From: Bacteroidales bacterium | Lineage (GTDB): Bacteria > Bacteroidota > Bacteroidia > Bacteroidales > UBA7960 | Assembly (NCBI GenBank): GCA_007118495.1 | Contig: SKRM01000057.1 | Span: forward strand, 58,641 to 122,640 | Length of the DNA: 64,000 nt | Direction of reading: 5' to 3' | Shown here: piece by piece, positions 1 to 7,620 of the stretch | Layout: every line of letters begins with the position of its first letter | Numbering within the stretch: position 1 is the stretch's first letter | Position numbers and translations under genes: made by a program | Notes under the pieces: model-generated | The model's input: the letters and a program-made list of their open reading frames with translations, nothing else | Told to the model about the DNA's origin: nothing | The model's database searches: none

Positions 1-156
1 ATTCCTGACCAGGTCACCAATAATATGAAACTCCCGCCCGGGGTGATCCCTTGCTTCAGAAAAACTGGCATAGGTGTCGGCATTGTATACCATACTGATG
101 ATAACTCCAATTGAGACCACCACAAATATCAATCCCAACAGTTGTGTCTTTTTCAT
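1..156 (-). CDS. ccmE: Cytochrome c maturation protein CcmE, N-terminal part (cut by window edge)
   Basis: CcmE is the periplasmic, membrane-anchored heme chaperone that binds heme covalently through a histidine and passes it to apocytochromes c. Only the first 52 codons are inside the window. They show a short basic start (MKKTQLLG), one hydrophobic anchor (about residues 6-24), then the beginning of the OB-fold domain, with the family-like stretch ending in REFHIIGDLVRN. The heme-binding histidine lies outside. The start codon overlaps the stop of the upstream small gene in an ATGA arrangement, so the two are probably translationally coupled. The position after ccmB, ccmC and a ccmD-like gene supports the call. 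Confidence 0.82.
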   Translation of the reverse strand, partial: MKKTQLLGLIFVVVSIGVIISMVYNADTYASFSEARDHPGREFHIIGDLVRN

Positions 157-326
157 GGTTTTGAATGATTATTATCCTTGTGGGTTAGCTCACCAGCATC
201 TTTAAGCTTTTTTATTTTCTGCTCCAGACCGTGTAGTTTGCGGTCAATATAAAACATAAACAAGGCAATGCCCAAAAAGATCACTACCAATACCATCACC
301 ACAACCAGGAGTTTCCCTTCATCCAT
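153..326 (-). CDS. ccmD: CcmD-like small membrane protein (57 aa)
   Basis: Small gene between ccmC and ccmE. The product starts MDEGKLLVVVMVLVV, has one transmembrane helix (about residues 5-27) and a charged tail rich in Lys and Glu (about residues 28-57). That is the size and topology of CcmD, which holds holo-CcmE and CcmC/CcmAB together during heme delivery. CcmD sequences are poorly conserved, so the call rests on size, topology and position. Its stop codon overlaps the ccmE start by 4 nt. The sequence AGGATGATC before the ATG is a weak ribosome binding site. Confidence 0.72.
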   Translation of the reverse strand: MDEGKLLVVVMVLVVIFLGIALFMFYIDRKLHGLEQKIKKLKDAGELTHKDNNHSKP

Positions 327-338
327 ATGATCATCCTT

Positions 339-1019
339 TTAATAATGCTCAGTTATTTCATCAATTTGCTTTTCAAGACGACTGGAGCGAAACAGCAGGG
401 TGAACAACCACCAGGCCATAATAAACCAACCAGCCATGGCAGGAAAAAAAATCTTACGCATCTCAGGTGCCATATCTCCTGTTGCCAGGGCCGGATTTCC
501 ATCAATCCCAGGATGGATTGATGCCGACGCAAGTCTTGGTAAAATCATAATGAAAACAAAAAACAAAACAAAGGCAAATACATTGTAAACAGCGGCCAGC
601 CTGGCTCTCATTTCTTCGTCTTCAAATGACGCTCTCAAGACCATATAGGCAAGATAAGTAAGTATCCCTACAACTGCTCCATTGAGCTTGGGGTCATTAA
701 CCCAGAAACTCCCCCAGGTAAACTTTGCCCAGATCATTCCGGTTATCAGGCCTAGTGCCCCAAATAAAAGCCCCGTTTTTACCGCATTTAATGCTTTCAA
801 ATCATCAATCATCCGTCCATATAGCAGATAGCGAATACTGAAACCCAATGCTGCAAACAAAATAAACATCATTCCGAACCACATCCCAACATGAAAGTAT
901 ACATTTCGGATGGTTTCTCTGATGACAGGCAATTGTGGAACCGAAAACAAAAGGCCCCCTACAATCACATACACTAGAAGGATGATCCCGGCAATTTTCC
1001 ACCAATGGGTTTTAAGCAT
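339..1019 (-). CDS. ccmC: Heme exporter / cytochrome c biogenesis protein CcmC
   Basis: 226-aa integral membrane protein with six predicted helices. CcmC binds heme on the outer face of the membrane and loads it on CcmE. Visible markers are the tryptophan-rich periplasmic segment WGSFWVNDPKLNG (about residues 102-114; the family form is WGxxWxWD, so one Trp is replaced by Asn here) and two candidate axial heme histidines, one in NVYFHVG (about residue 43) and one in SIHPG (about residue 168). It lies 18 nt downstream of ccmB and 12 nt upstream of the small ccmD-like gene, in one probable operon. Confidence 0.9.
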   Translation of the reverse strand: MLKTHWWKIAGIILLVYVIVGGLLFSVPQLPVIRETIRNVYFHVGMWFGMMFILFAALGFSIRYLLYGRMIDDLKALNAVKTGLLFGALGLITGMIWAKFTWGSFWVNDPKLNGAVVGILTYLAYMVLRASFEDEEMRARLAAVYNVFAFVLFFVFIMILPRLASASIHPGIDGNPALATGDMAPEMRKIFFPAMAGWFIMAWWLFTLLFRSSRLEKQIDEITEHY

Positions 1020-1037
1020 ATCGGTATCACTATATGT

Positions 1038-1685
1038 TTATTCTTTCCAAATATACGGAAATAATAGGTTTGAAAGAATCACTGTGATGATAATCAATAA
1101 TGCTGATATTAATATATCAGATACACCTGCAGAGCCTCCGGTAAGAGCTGTTGAAGATACGCGTATTAACAGCAACAGCATGGGTAAGATCAGGGGAAAT
1201 CCCAAAACGGCCATGAGGGTAAAATTGTTCCTGGCCCTGGAGGCAATGGCTGACACCAGGGTCAGCACAGAGGCAAAGCCCAGCATCCCCAAAAACAAAT
1301 TCAGTAAAAACAGACCGGTGTGTACCAGTGGATTACCCATAAAGAGTACAAATATACCAAACCCGGCCAGGCCGAGGATGGTCATAAGCGAGGCATTGTA
1401 AAGGATCTTTGCATTGATGACTCCCCGGGCACTAATATGGGTGTAATAAAAAAGCTGCCTGCTTTCAGCTTCTTGCATAAAACTTTTCAAAATGGCATTG
1501 ACTGACGCAAACAGCATGATCAACCAGAATAATGCATTCCATGTTTGAACAGGAATTAGTCCGTCAAATGCCAGGTATGCAACAAAGACTGTCGAAACCA
1601 GGTATAGGATCACACCGCTGACGGCAAAGCGCTGCCGCCACTCGAGCATGACTTCTTTGCGAAGAAAAGCCAATACTTCTTTCAT
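1038..1685 (-). CDS. ccmB: Heme exporter protein CcmB (ABC transporter permease subunit)
   Basis: About 215-aa membrane protein with six hydrophobic segments after a cytoplasmic start (MKEVLAFLRKEV). CcmB is the permease partner of the ATPase CcmA; CcmAB uses ATP to release holo-CcmE from CcmC/CcmD. I chose the ATG at 1685 because a Bacteroidota -7 box at 1706-1713 would place the transcript start near 1700, downstream of an alternative ATG at 1703. It heads a ccmB-ccmC-ccmD-ccmE unit. No ccmA lies next to it: upstream are only tRNA-His and its terminator. Confidence 0.85.
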   Translation of the reverse strand: MKEVLAFLRKEVMLEWRQRFAVSGVILYLVSTVFVAYLAFDGLIPVQTWNALFWLIMLFASVNAILKSFMQEAESRQLFYYTHISARGVINAKILYNASLMTILGLAGFGIFVLFMGNPLVHTGLFLLNLFLGMLGFASVLTLVSAIASRARNNFTLMAVLGFPLILPMLLLLIRVSSTALTGGSAGVSDILISALLIIITVILSNLLFPYIWKE

Positions 1686-1705
1686 GGTTACTTCTTGATA
1701 CACAA

Positions 1706-1713
1706 CAAAAATA
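1706..1713 (-). promoter_or_regulatory. Candidate -7 promoter box for ccmBCDE
   Basis: On the minus strand this reads TATTTTTG, an exact match to the Bacteroidota -7 consensus TAnnTTTG, about 20 nt upstream of the chosen ccmB start. I see no clear -33 TTG at the usual distance. Confidence 0.45.
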
Positions 1714-1808
1714 CACTGATTTTTTTATCCGTGAAGATAAATCAACCCACATGTGTACCAGCTGCCCTGACCGGTTTAGCTTGTCTGCAAACCCACATGA
1801 CTTTATAC

Positions 1809-1843
1809 CAAAAAAAAACCGGGCCAGATATCTGCCCGGTTTT
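1809..1843 (-). terminator. Rho-independent terminator after tRNA-His
   Basis: On the minus strand a GC-rich stem (AAAACCGGGC pairing with GCCCGGTTTT) closes a short loop and is followed by a run of T. It sits directly after the tRNA-His 3' end and would separate the tRNA transcript from ccmB. Confidence 0.85.
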
Positions 1844-1844
1844 G

Positions 1845-1919
1845 GGTGGCTAATGGGACTCGAACCCACGACCCTCAGAACCACAATCTGATGCTCTAAC
1901 CTACTGAGCTACAGCCACC
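1845..1919 (-). tRNA. tRNA-His (anticodon GUG)
   Basis: Minus-strand cloverleaf. The acceptor arm GTGGCTG pairs with TAGCCAC (one G-T wobble), the extra 5' G (G-1) faces discriminator C73 as expected for tRNA-His, the D arm contains AGCTCAGTAGGTTAGAGC, the anticodon loop is TTGTGGT (anticodon GTG), and the T arm ends in GGTTCGAGTCCC. A complete CCA end is not encoded after C73. Confidence 0.96.
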
Positions 1920-1934
1920 GTGTAATTGCGAGTG

Positions 1935-1942
1935 CAAATATA
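1935..1942 (-). promoter_or_regulatory. Candidate -7 promoter box for tRNA-His
   Basis: The minus strand reads TATATTTGCACTC, an exact TAnnTTTG match 16 nt upstream of the tRNA. The same TATATTTGCACTC stretch precedes tRNA-Leu in this window. Confidence 0.6.
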
Positions 1943-2030
1943 CATTTTTTTTACGTAATTTGTCAGGTCAGAAAACTAAAAAAGTTTAATTTTTCCAAAG
2001 GTCTGCGGGAGCCGTTCTCCCCTTCAATTC

Positions 2031-3251
2031 ATGCCCAAGCCCTTTGCTTCTATGGATCAATCAGATAAGCATCATGTAGTAGTAATTCCGTCGTGGTATC
2101 CTCCTTATGGGGGTTCATTTTTTCGCGAGCACGCCATGGCGCTTGCCAGATACGGCCAAATGGATGTCACCGTACTTGCACGTCATATGCCAGGTCTGAA
2201 AAATGGGCCATTACGCTGGCTCATGCCATTTCAGGGTAAAACTGTCTCAAAGCCTGAAGCAGGGTTAACGGAAAAGATTAATTGGCTCCGCCGCATTCCG
2301 CTCGCTGACAAAAAAAACACCGAAAGGTGGGTGAACTGTATTGTTGCTGATTTCAAAAGACATCTGCAACATAACCCAAAACCCTCTCTGGTACAGGCAC
2401 AAAGCAGCATGTGGGCGGGTTTGGCAGCTGCTGAAATTAAAAAAAAATGGGGGGTTCCTTATGTTTTGACAGAGCACAGGGGACGATTTGTGTCTGGCAA
2501 AGACGGAAACTTACTTATCATGCATTGGCATAGACCGTTTCTGCATACGGCATTTTCAAATGCTTCACATATTTTGACTGTCAGCCGTTCACTGCAGCCA
2601 GGCATTCTTGAGGTTGTTCCTGAAAAAGCAACCCAAATGTCGGTTATCCCCAATATGGTTGATACCTCATTTTTCACTCCAGGGGCTGAGGAAAGCAAAA
2701 ATGCAAAATTTACATTTTTATGTATTGCCCACCTGGAAAGACACAAGGGGCTGCATACACTGATCATGGCCTTTGCCGACCTGGCAAAGAGCATGGTTGA
2801 TAGCCCACAACTGATAATAGCCGGAGATGGCTCCCTTGGTAAAGAGCTGCGTACAATGGTTAAAGACCTTGGTGTTGAAAAACAAATCACGTTTAAGGGC
2901 AAACTTGATAAAACTGCTATACGGGAACTCCTTTGGCAGTCAAACGCCCTGGTAGTCGCATCCCTGTTTGAATCATTCGGGGTGGTTATTGCAGAAGCTA
3001 TGGCCTGTGGTATTCCGGTAGTCGCAACCCCGTCGGGTGGGCCACAAGAAATAATCACTCCCCAGACCGGTCTGGTTTCAGAATCGCATGATGTGTGTAG
3101 CCTGAAAAACACCCTGCAACATTTCATGGAGGCTTACCCTGGCTACGATAAAGAAACAATCAGGGCTTATGCTTTGGATATGTTCGGTCAAAAAAATACC
3201 ATACAAAAGTATATTGCCTTATATCGCCAAATTATTCAATCAACGCCATGA
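2031..3251 (+). CDS. Glycosyltransferase family 4 (group 1) protein
   Basis: 406-aa GT-B-fold glycosyltransferase, expected to transfer a sugar from a nucleotide-sugar donor to a cell-surface glycan or lipid on the cytoplasmic side. The N-terminal domain carries WYPPYGGSFFREHA (about residues 22-35). The C-terminal donor-binding domain carries FLCIAHLERHKGL, an AGDGSL turn and the E-x7-E signature ESFGVVIAEAMACGIPVV (about residues 317-334). The acceptor and sugar cannot be read from the sequence. An alternative start lies at 2049. Its stop overlaps the next start by 4 nt (ATGA), so it is coupled to the asparagine-synthase-like gene, a pairing that suggests one surface-polysaccharide modification step. 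Confidence 0.85.
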   Translation: MPKPFASMDQSDKHHVVVIPSWYPPYGGSFFREHAMALARYGQMDVTVLARHMPGLKNGPLRWLMPFQGKTVSKPEAGLTEKINWLRRIPLADKKNTERWVNCIVADFKRHLQHNPKPSLVQAQSSMWAGLAAAEIKKKWGVPYVLTEHRGRFVSGKDGNLLIMHWHRPFLHTAFSNASHILTVSRSLQPGILEVVPEKATQMSVIPNMVDTSFFTPGAEESKNAKFTFLCIAHLERHKGLHTLIMAFADLAKSMVDSPQLIIAGDGSLGKELRTMVKDLGVEKQITFKGKLDKTAIRELLWQSNALVVASLFESFGVVIAEAMACGIPVVATPSGGPQEIITPQTGLVSESHDVCSLKNTLQHFMEAYPGYDKETIRAYALDMFGQKNTIQKYIALYRQIIQSTP

Positions 3252-4849
3252 CAGCTCCTTTTTATTTTCATGACGATGGTTTTAAACCAGTTACCTGCGG
3301 TAACATTGGTTTCAGAGGCTATCTGTTTGATGCATCAGACAACTTCGCTGCGGGTAAAAGCGCAACAGAAAGTTTCGAACACGTTAAAACAGCCGAAGAA
3401 TTGCGCGAAGTAATCACCCGTTTGGATGGTGCATTCACGGTGACCATCAATACAGATGATGGGCTGCTTATCGGCACAGATACCATGGGTCTTTTTGCCA
3501 TGTACTATGCATGGGATGGTAACAACTGGTTTATTTCTGATTCGGCACACGAAGTTAAAACACGTACAGGGATAAGCAAAGTGAATAAGTCCGCAATAGC
3601 TGAGTTTCTTTCTGCCGGATTTGTAATGGGAAAAGATACCCTTGTGAAGGGTATAAACAGGACACGCCCGGCTGAGGTACTCTTCCTGAAAAACGACGGC
3701 AGCTGCCAGGCCATGATTTATGAACGCTTTCTGCCTGACTATTTTTCATCCAAATCAAGGCATGATCTCGATCAGCAACTGGGGAGAGTTCTTGAAAAGA
3801 CAAGCCGTCGTCTGGTTGATTCATTGCAGGGCAAAACAGCCGTCATTCCGCTGAGCGGAGGATATGACTCAAGGCTAATTGCCTGTATGCTCAAAAAGGC
3901 CGGATACACCAATGTTGTATGTATCACCTATGGCCGGCCAAACAAAGAGTCTGAGATCAGTCAAAAAGTAGCGCAAAAACTGGGATTCAGGTGGCTGTTT
4001 ATTGACTACAGAGAAATCAATGCTGCAGCAGCCATCAATGATCCCTTGTTTTTAGATTATGTAAAATACGCCGGCAACTTAAGTTCAATGCCTTTTCTAC
4101 AGGAATATTTTGCAGTTGACGCCCTCACAAAATCGGGAGCAATCACTGAAGATGCCATATTTTTACCCGGCCATACAGGTGACTTTTTGGCCGGAAGCTA
4201 TGTGGAGAAAACAGCGGTATGCAATACCATGAAGTACGACAGACCCACCTGGCTGCTGAAACAATATTTCTCTTTTATTCAGCCGGGAAAGGCCATGGGT
4301 GAAACAATCAGGGGGCGGATTGCAGCATGGTTTGACAGCCAGGAATTTCCTGCCATAATTAACTGCCAGGGATATGACCCATTGGTTGAGGAGTGGGACC
4401 TGAAAGAAAAAATATCAAAATTCATTTTTAACTCTTCAAGGGTGTTTCCCTTTTTCGGATATCAGTTCCGATTTCCTTTATGGGACAGGCAGCTCAGGTT
4501 ATTTTTCCGCCGCCTCCCCTACCCCTTGCGTTCATTTAAGTCATTATACGACTATCATCTCGAAGAACAATATTTCAAGCCATTGGGGGTATACTTTAAC
4601 CGTGATGAAATCAGGGAACAAAAGACGCAGTTGCAGATTCAGTTCGTCAAAAGCAAACTAAAACCTTTTGTCCCGGAGTTTATTAAGAAGAGTCGGATAA
4701 GCAAACGTGATTACCTGTGCTATAAGCATTTTACACGTGTGATGGCCGCAGAACTAACAAAAGAGGGAACCAGGCCGGTGAAAAAATTCAATAGCTATAA
4801 TGCCCTTATTTGTCAGTGGTATGTAGAAAAATTTACAGACAATCCCTAA
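3248..4849 (+). CDS. Asparagine synthase-like protein without the glutaminase cysteine
   Basis: 533-aa protein with the two-domain layout of class B asparagine synthetases: an N-terminal Ntn-hydrolase-like half (about residues 1-165) and an ATP-pyrophosphatase half with the P-loop SGGYDSR (residues 203-209). In true AsnB residue 2 is the catalytic Cys; here the protein begins MTAPFYF, so glutamine hydrolysis is not expected and ammonia or another amine would have to be the donor. Proteins of this type are common in exopolysaccharide loci, where some may amidate sugars or peptides. The 4-nt overlap with the glycosyltransferase gene supports a polysaccharide role, but the substrate is unknown. 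It should not be annotated as a functional asnB. Confidence 0.75.
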   Translation: MTAPFYFHDDGFKPVTCGNIGFRGYLFDASDNFAAGKSATESFEHVKTAEELREVITRLDGAFTVTINTDDGLLIGTDTMGLFAMYYAWDGNNWFISDSAHEVKTRTGISKVNKSAIAEFLSAGFVMGKDTLVKGINRTRPAEVLFLKNDGSCQAMIYERFLPDYFSSKSRHDLDQQLGRVLEKTSRRLVDSLQGKTAVIPLSGGYDSRLIACMLKKAGYTNVVCITYGRPNKESEISQKVAQKLGFRWLFIDYREINAAAAINDPLFLDYVKYAGNLSSMPFLQEYFAVDALTKSGAITEDAIFLPGHTGDFLAGSYVEKTAVCNTMKYDRPTWLLKQYFSFIQPGKAMGETIRGRIAAWFDSQEFPAIINCQGYDPLVEEWDLKEKISKFIFNSSRVFPFFGYQFRFPLWDRQLRLFFRRLPYPLRSFKSLYDYHLEEQYFKPLGVYFNRDEIREQKTQLQIQFVKSKLKPFVPEFIKKSRISKRDYLCYKHFTRVMAAELTKEGTRPVKKFNSYNALICQWYVEKFTDNP

Positions 4850-4879
4850 AGGATGTCTGCAAACTGAGCTGTATGAGAG

Positions 4880-5437
4880 CTATTCGCTGATTTTTCCGTT
4901 AAAGGCCGATATAAACTCTTGAAGATCTTGATCATCATCAAAAGCCCTGGTTTCAAAAAACGCCAGCAAAGCTTCAAAATTCTGCGGAGGCCGGTACCCA
5001 GGAATAGCAGTCAGCAAGTCAAGGTTTTCATCAAAAAAGGCCATACTGGGATAGCTCATGCGGCCCTGCAGCAATGCAATGGCAAAGTCATGGGCAGCCC
5101 TTCTCTGTCCGGCATTGCTATTGACGTAAGTCTCACCTCTGAAAACAATTGGTTCGGTTTGTTCGGCATTGAGCTTTACCGGATAAAATGAATTATTCAT
5201 GTATTCTGCTATCACAGGATGGGCAAACGTTTCTGCTTCCATGCGTCTGCACCATGAACACCAATCGGTGGTGACAAAAACCAGAACCATACGTGGTTCT
5301 TTGGCAACCTGTTCCTGGGCTTGTTCAATGGTAAGCCAGTTTACACCCTTGTCTTCATTGGCCAAAAGGCTTGAGTTAAGCAACATAAACAGCCCCACCG
5401 CAATACTGGCGACGAGCACACCTGGTCGTATCATCAT
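4880..5437 (-). CDS. Secreted thioredoxin-fold protein (CSWC active site)
   Basis: 185-aa protein with a cleavable signal peptide (hydrophobic residues 6-25, likely cut near LLANED) and a thioredoxin fold. The motif TTDWCSWCRRME places a CxxC redox pair at residues 60 and 63 after a beta strand (MVLVFVTT), as in Thioredoxin_7/DUF255-like periplasmic thiol reductases. It probably reduces or isomerises cysteines in the periplasm. The gene stands alone on the minus strand between two plus-strand genes. The Ccm genes are about 3.2 kb away; a role in keeping heme-site cysteines reduced is possible but unproven. Confidence 0.75.
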   Translation of the reverse strand: MMIRPGVLVASIAVGLFMLLNSSLLANEDKGVNWLTIEQAQEQVAKEPRMVLVFVTTDWCSWCRRMEAETFAHPVIAEYMNNSFYPVKLNAEQTEPIVFRGETYVNSNAGQRRAAHDFAIALLQGRMSYPSMAFFDENLDLLTAIPGYRPPQNFEALLAFFETRAFDDDQDLQEFISAFNGKISE

Positions 5438-5469
5438 ATAATTTTTTAGTTATTTAAAATGTACTTCCC

Positions 5470-5477
5470 CAAAATTA
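5470..5477 (-). promoter_or_regulatory. Candidate -7 promoter box for the thioredoxin-like gene
   Basis: The minus strand reads TAATTTTG (matches TAnnTTTG) 32 nt upstream of the start codon. No convincing -33 element. Confidence 0.4.
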
Positions 5478-5590
5478 ATCAAAACCAGAGGAACACTTGG
5501 ATATTTAACAATTGAGTCATGTATATTGTTTGTTACACTTCAGCTTTTGTCAGCAACATTGCCATGGTAGCGACATGAAAAAAATTCATG

Positions 5591-5598
5591 TACATTTG
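5591..5598 (+). promoter_or_regulatory. Candidate -7 promoter box for the OppC-type permease
   Basis: Reads TACATTTG, a match to TAnnTTTG, directly after an in-frame ATG at 5588. A promoter here makes that ATG non-coding and favours the ATG at 5615 as the real start. Confidence 0.4.
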
Positions 5599-5614
5599 CT
5601 TTTATTTTGTCGGG

Positions 5615-6844
5615 ATGTTCTGGAAAAAGCAACATAAAAAATCATTATCGCCTGGTCGGTTAAGCTGGAAGAAATTCAGCAAAAATCCGGCCGCCATGAT
5701 GGGCCTTTTTTGGATTACGCTGTCGGCTTTTCTCGCCCTTGCAGGCTACCTGCTGATCCCTGACAAAACACCCTATGCCAATCACCAGCAACTGGAACTG
5801 GCAGCCCACAAGCCAGGAACACAGGCAGTAGTCCTTAAGGTTACCCGAAATCAGGTATACACCAAACCCGGGTTTTTGCAAAGAATTATCTGGGGGGTAC
5901 CTTCTCCTTTTACCACAATAACTTTACAAGACTGGTGGTTTGAGGATGAAAAGCTTTATTACGAATCGTATCCCGGGCAAGCCGGGTATCCGGGGCTGAT
6001 AGCCTATGTCAATATTGCAGATGTGGCTTATGCCCTTGATCCCACTAAAGATATTGAACGCACCAGTGATGATATGTTGGTGTTCAGAGATACTGGCCAG
6101 AAAAAGCATACCGTGTCAATAGCCGGGCTTCAACTTAAAGTTGCAGAAAATCATATCCAAAAAAGACGATTCATTCTGGGGACCGACCGTTTTGGCAGGG
6201 ATATGCTCAGTCAGCTGGTGATTGGCACCAGGGTTTCACTTTCAGTGGGATTTGTTGCCGTTTTTATATCACTACTCATTGGTGTAAGCCTGGGCAGTCT
6301 GGCCGGTTTTTTCCGGGGGCGACTTGATCAGTTCATTGTCTGGCTGATCAATGTGATATGGTCTATTCCCACCTTACTGCTTGCCATAGCCATTACTTTT
6401 GCCCTGGGCAAAGGGTTCTGGCAGGTATTTGTGGCTGTGGGACTTACCATGTGGGTTGAAGTGGCCAGGCTGGTAAGGGGGCAGGTCATCAGCATCAGGG
6501 AACAAGAATACGTTGAATCAGCGCGGGCTCTCGGGCTTGGAAACCTGAGAATAATCAGGCGCCACATATTGCCTGTGGTTATGGGACCCGTTGTTGTTAT
6601 ATCTGCCGCCAATTTTGCTTCGGCCATTCTGATTGAAGCCGGTCTGAGTTTTTTGGGGATTGGCGTCCAGCCGCCCATGCCTAGCTGGGGAACCATGATC
6701 AGGGAGCATTATGGATTTATCATTCTCGAAAAGGGATACCTGGCCTTTCTGCCTGGCATAGCCATCATGCTGATGGTTCTTGCATTTATGCTTCTTGGAA
6801 ATGGATTAAGGGATGCCCTTGACAAAACAGCAAAAGACCAATAG
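5615..6844 (+). CDS. Peptide/nickel-type ABC transporter permease (OppC/DppC family)
   Basis: About 409-aa inner-membrane permease, beginning MFWKKQHKKS. The first helix (about residues 30-48) is followed by an unusually long extracytoplasmic stretch (about residues 50-180, far longer than in 300-aa OppC proteins), then the core: the marker LGTDRFGRDMLSQLVIGTR, five helices, and the EAA coupling loop EQEYVESARALGLGNLRIIR. It should form a heterodimer with an OppB-like permease and two ATPases for peptide uptake or export. None of those partners is in the window, so it is an orphan here. It converges on pcm with 6 nt between stop codons. Confidence 0.85.
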   Translation: MFWKKQHKKSLSPGRLSWKKFSKNPAAMMGLFWITLSAFLALAGYLLIPDKTPYANHQQLELAAHKPGTQAVVLKVTRNQVYTKPGFLQRIIWGVPSPFTTITLQDWWFEDEKLYYESYPGQAGYPGLIAYVNIADVAYALDPTKDIERTSDDMLVFRDTGQKKHTVSIAGLQLKVAENHIQKRRFILGTDRFGRDMLSQLVIGTRVSLSVGFVAVFISLLIGVSLGSLAGFFRGRLDQFIVWLINVIWSIPTLLLAIAITFALGKGFWQVFVAVGLTMWVEVARLVRGQVISIREQEYVESARALGLGNLRIIRRHILPVVMGPVVVISAANFASAILIEAGLSFLGIGVQPPMPSWGTMIREHYGFIILEKGYLAFLPGIAIMLMVLAFMLLGNGLRDALDKTAKDQ

Positions 6845-6850
6845 TTTTCA

Positions 6851-7495
6851 TTATTCCTTATTGCCCAGCATGGGAACAAACCTGAACTGGCCAAAGCGCT
6901 GCTCTTCAAGATTTTCATCACCATGCTTGATAATACGGGTCATGATCTGTGTCCCACCCCCGCCAACAGGTATAACAAGCATTCCACCTGTTTTGAGTTG
7001 CTGGATGAGCGCCTCAGGAATGGCCGGGGCAGCAGCTGTAACCAGGATGCGGTCAAAGGGTGCAAATGCTGGCAGGCCTTTATACCCGTCACCATAAAAT
7101 AGTTTTGCCGGGCAATTCATGGCTTCAAGCAGCTGCCTGGCTCTCGTGTAGAGCGACCGGTGTCGCTCAATCGTATACACCCTGACTCCCATTTGGGCCA
7201 GTATAGCCGCCTGATATCCGCTTCCTGTTCCTATTTCAAGCACCTTAAGTCCTTTTTTAACTTCAAGTAGTTCTGTCTGAAAGGCAACGGTATACGGCTG
7301 GCTGATGGTTTGCCCTGAACCTATGGGGAATGGCTTATCTTCATAGGCTATTTCAACAAAAGATGAATCAAGAAAAAAGTGCCTCGGAACTGCCTCAAGC
7401 GATGCGAGCACGTCCTCATTTCTGATGCCTTTGGCCCGAACCTCTTCAACGAGTCTTTTCCGCAAGCCTTTGTGTCTGTATGTATCTGTCAGCAT
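6851..7495 (-). CDS. pcm: Protein-L-isoaspartate O-methyltransferase
   Basis: SAM-dependent repair enzyme that methylates isoaspartyl residues in aged proteins. The 214-aa product shows the family start TYRHKGLRKRLVEEVRAKGI, the substrate-site segment GSGQTISQPYTVAFQTELL and SAM motif I VLEIGTGSGYQAAILAQMG, then the late motif GGMLVIPVGG. I chose the ATG at 7495 (MLTDTYRHKG) because family members begin close to this point; an ATG at 7525 would add ten residues. The gene is single, convergent with the permease gene and divergent from the Gfo/Idh/MocA gene. Confidence 0.92.
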   Translation of the reverse strand: MLTDTYRHKGLRKRLVEEVRAKGIRNEDVLASLEAVPRHFFLDSSFVEIAYEDKPFPIGSGQTISQPYTVAFQTELLEVKKGLKVLEIGTGSGYQAAILAQMGVRVYTIERHRSLYTRARQLLEAMNCPAKLFYGDGYKGLPAFAPFDRILVTAAAPAIPEALIQQLKTGGMLVIPVGGGGTQIMTRIIKHGDENLEEQRFGQFRFVPMLGNKE

Positions 7496-7575
7496 AGTCA
7501 ATGGAAAGCCTTCCTGGTGTTTCAAATAGTCAAACCCTATGCGAAAATAAACATTTCAGACACCATAAAAAACTT

Positions 7576-7583
7576 TACATTTG
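7576..7583 (+). promoter_or_regulatory. Candidate promoter for the Gfo/Idh/MocA gene
   Basis: Reads TACATTTG (-7 consensus TAnnTTTG) with TTTC about 22 nt upstream in the -33 position, 37 nt before the start codon. Confidence 0.45.
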
Positions 7584-7620
7584 TTAATTCAACCAACATT
7601 CAACACAAAAGCTTACCATT

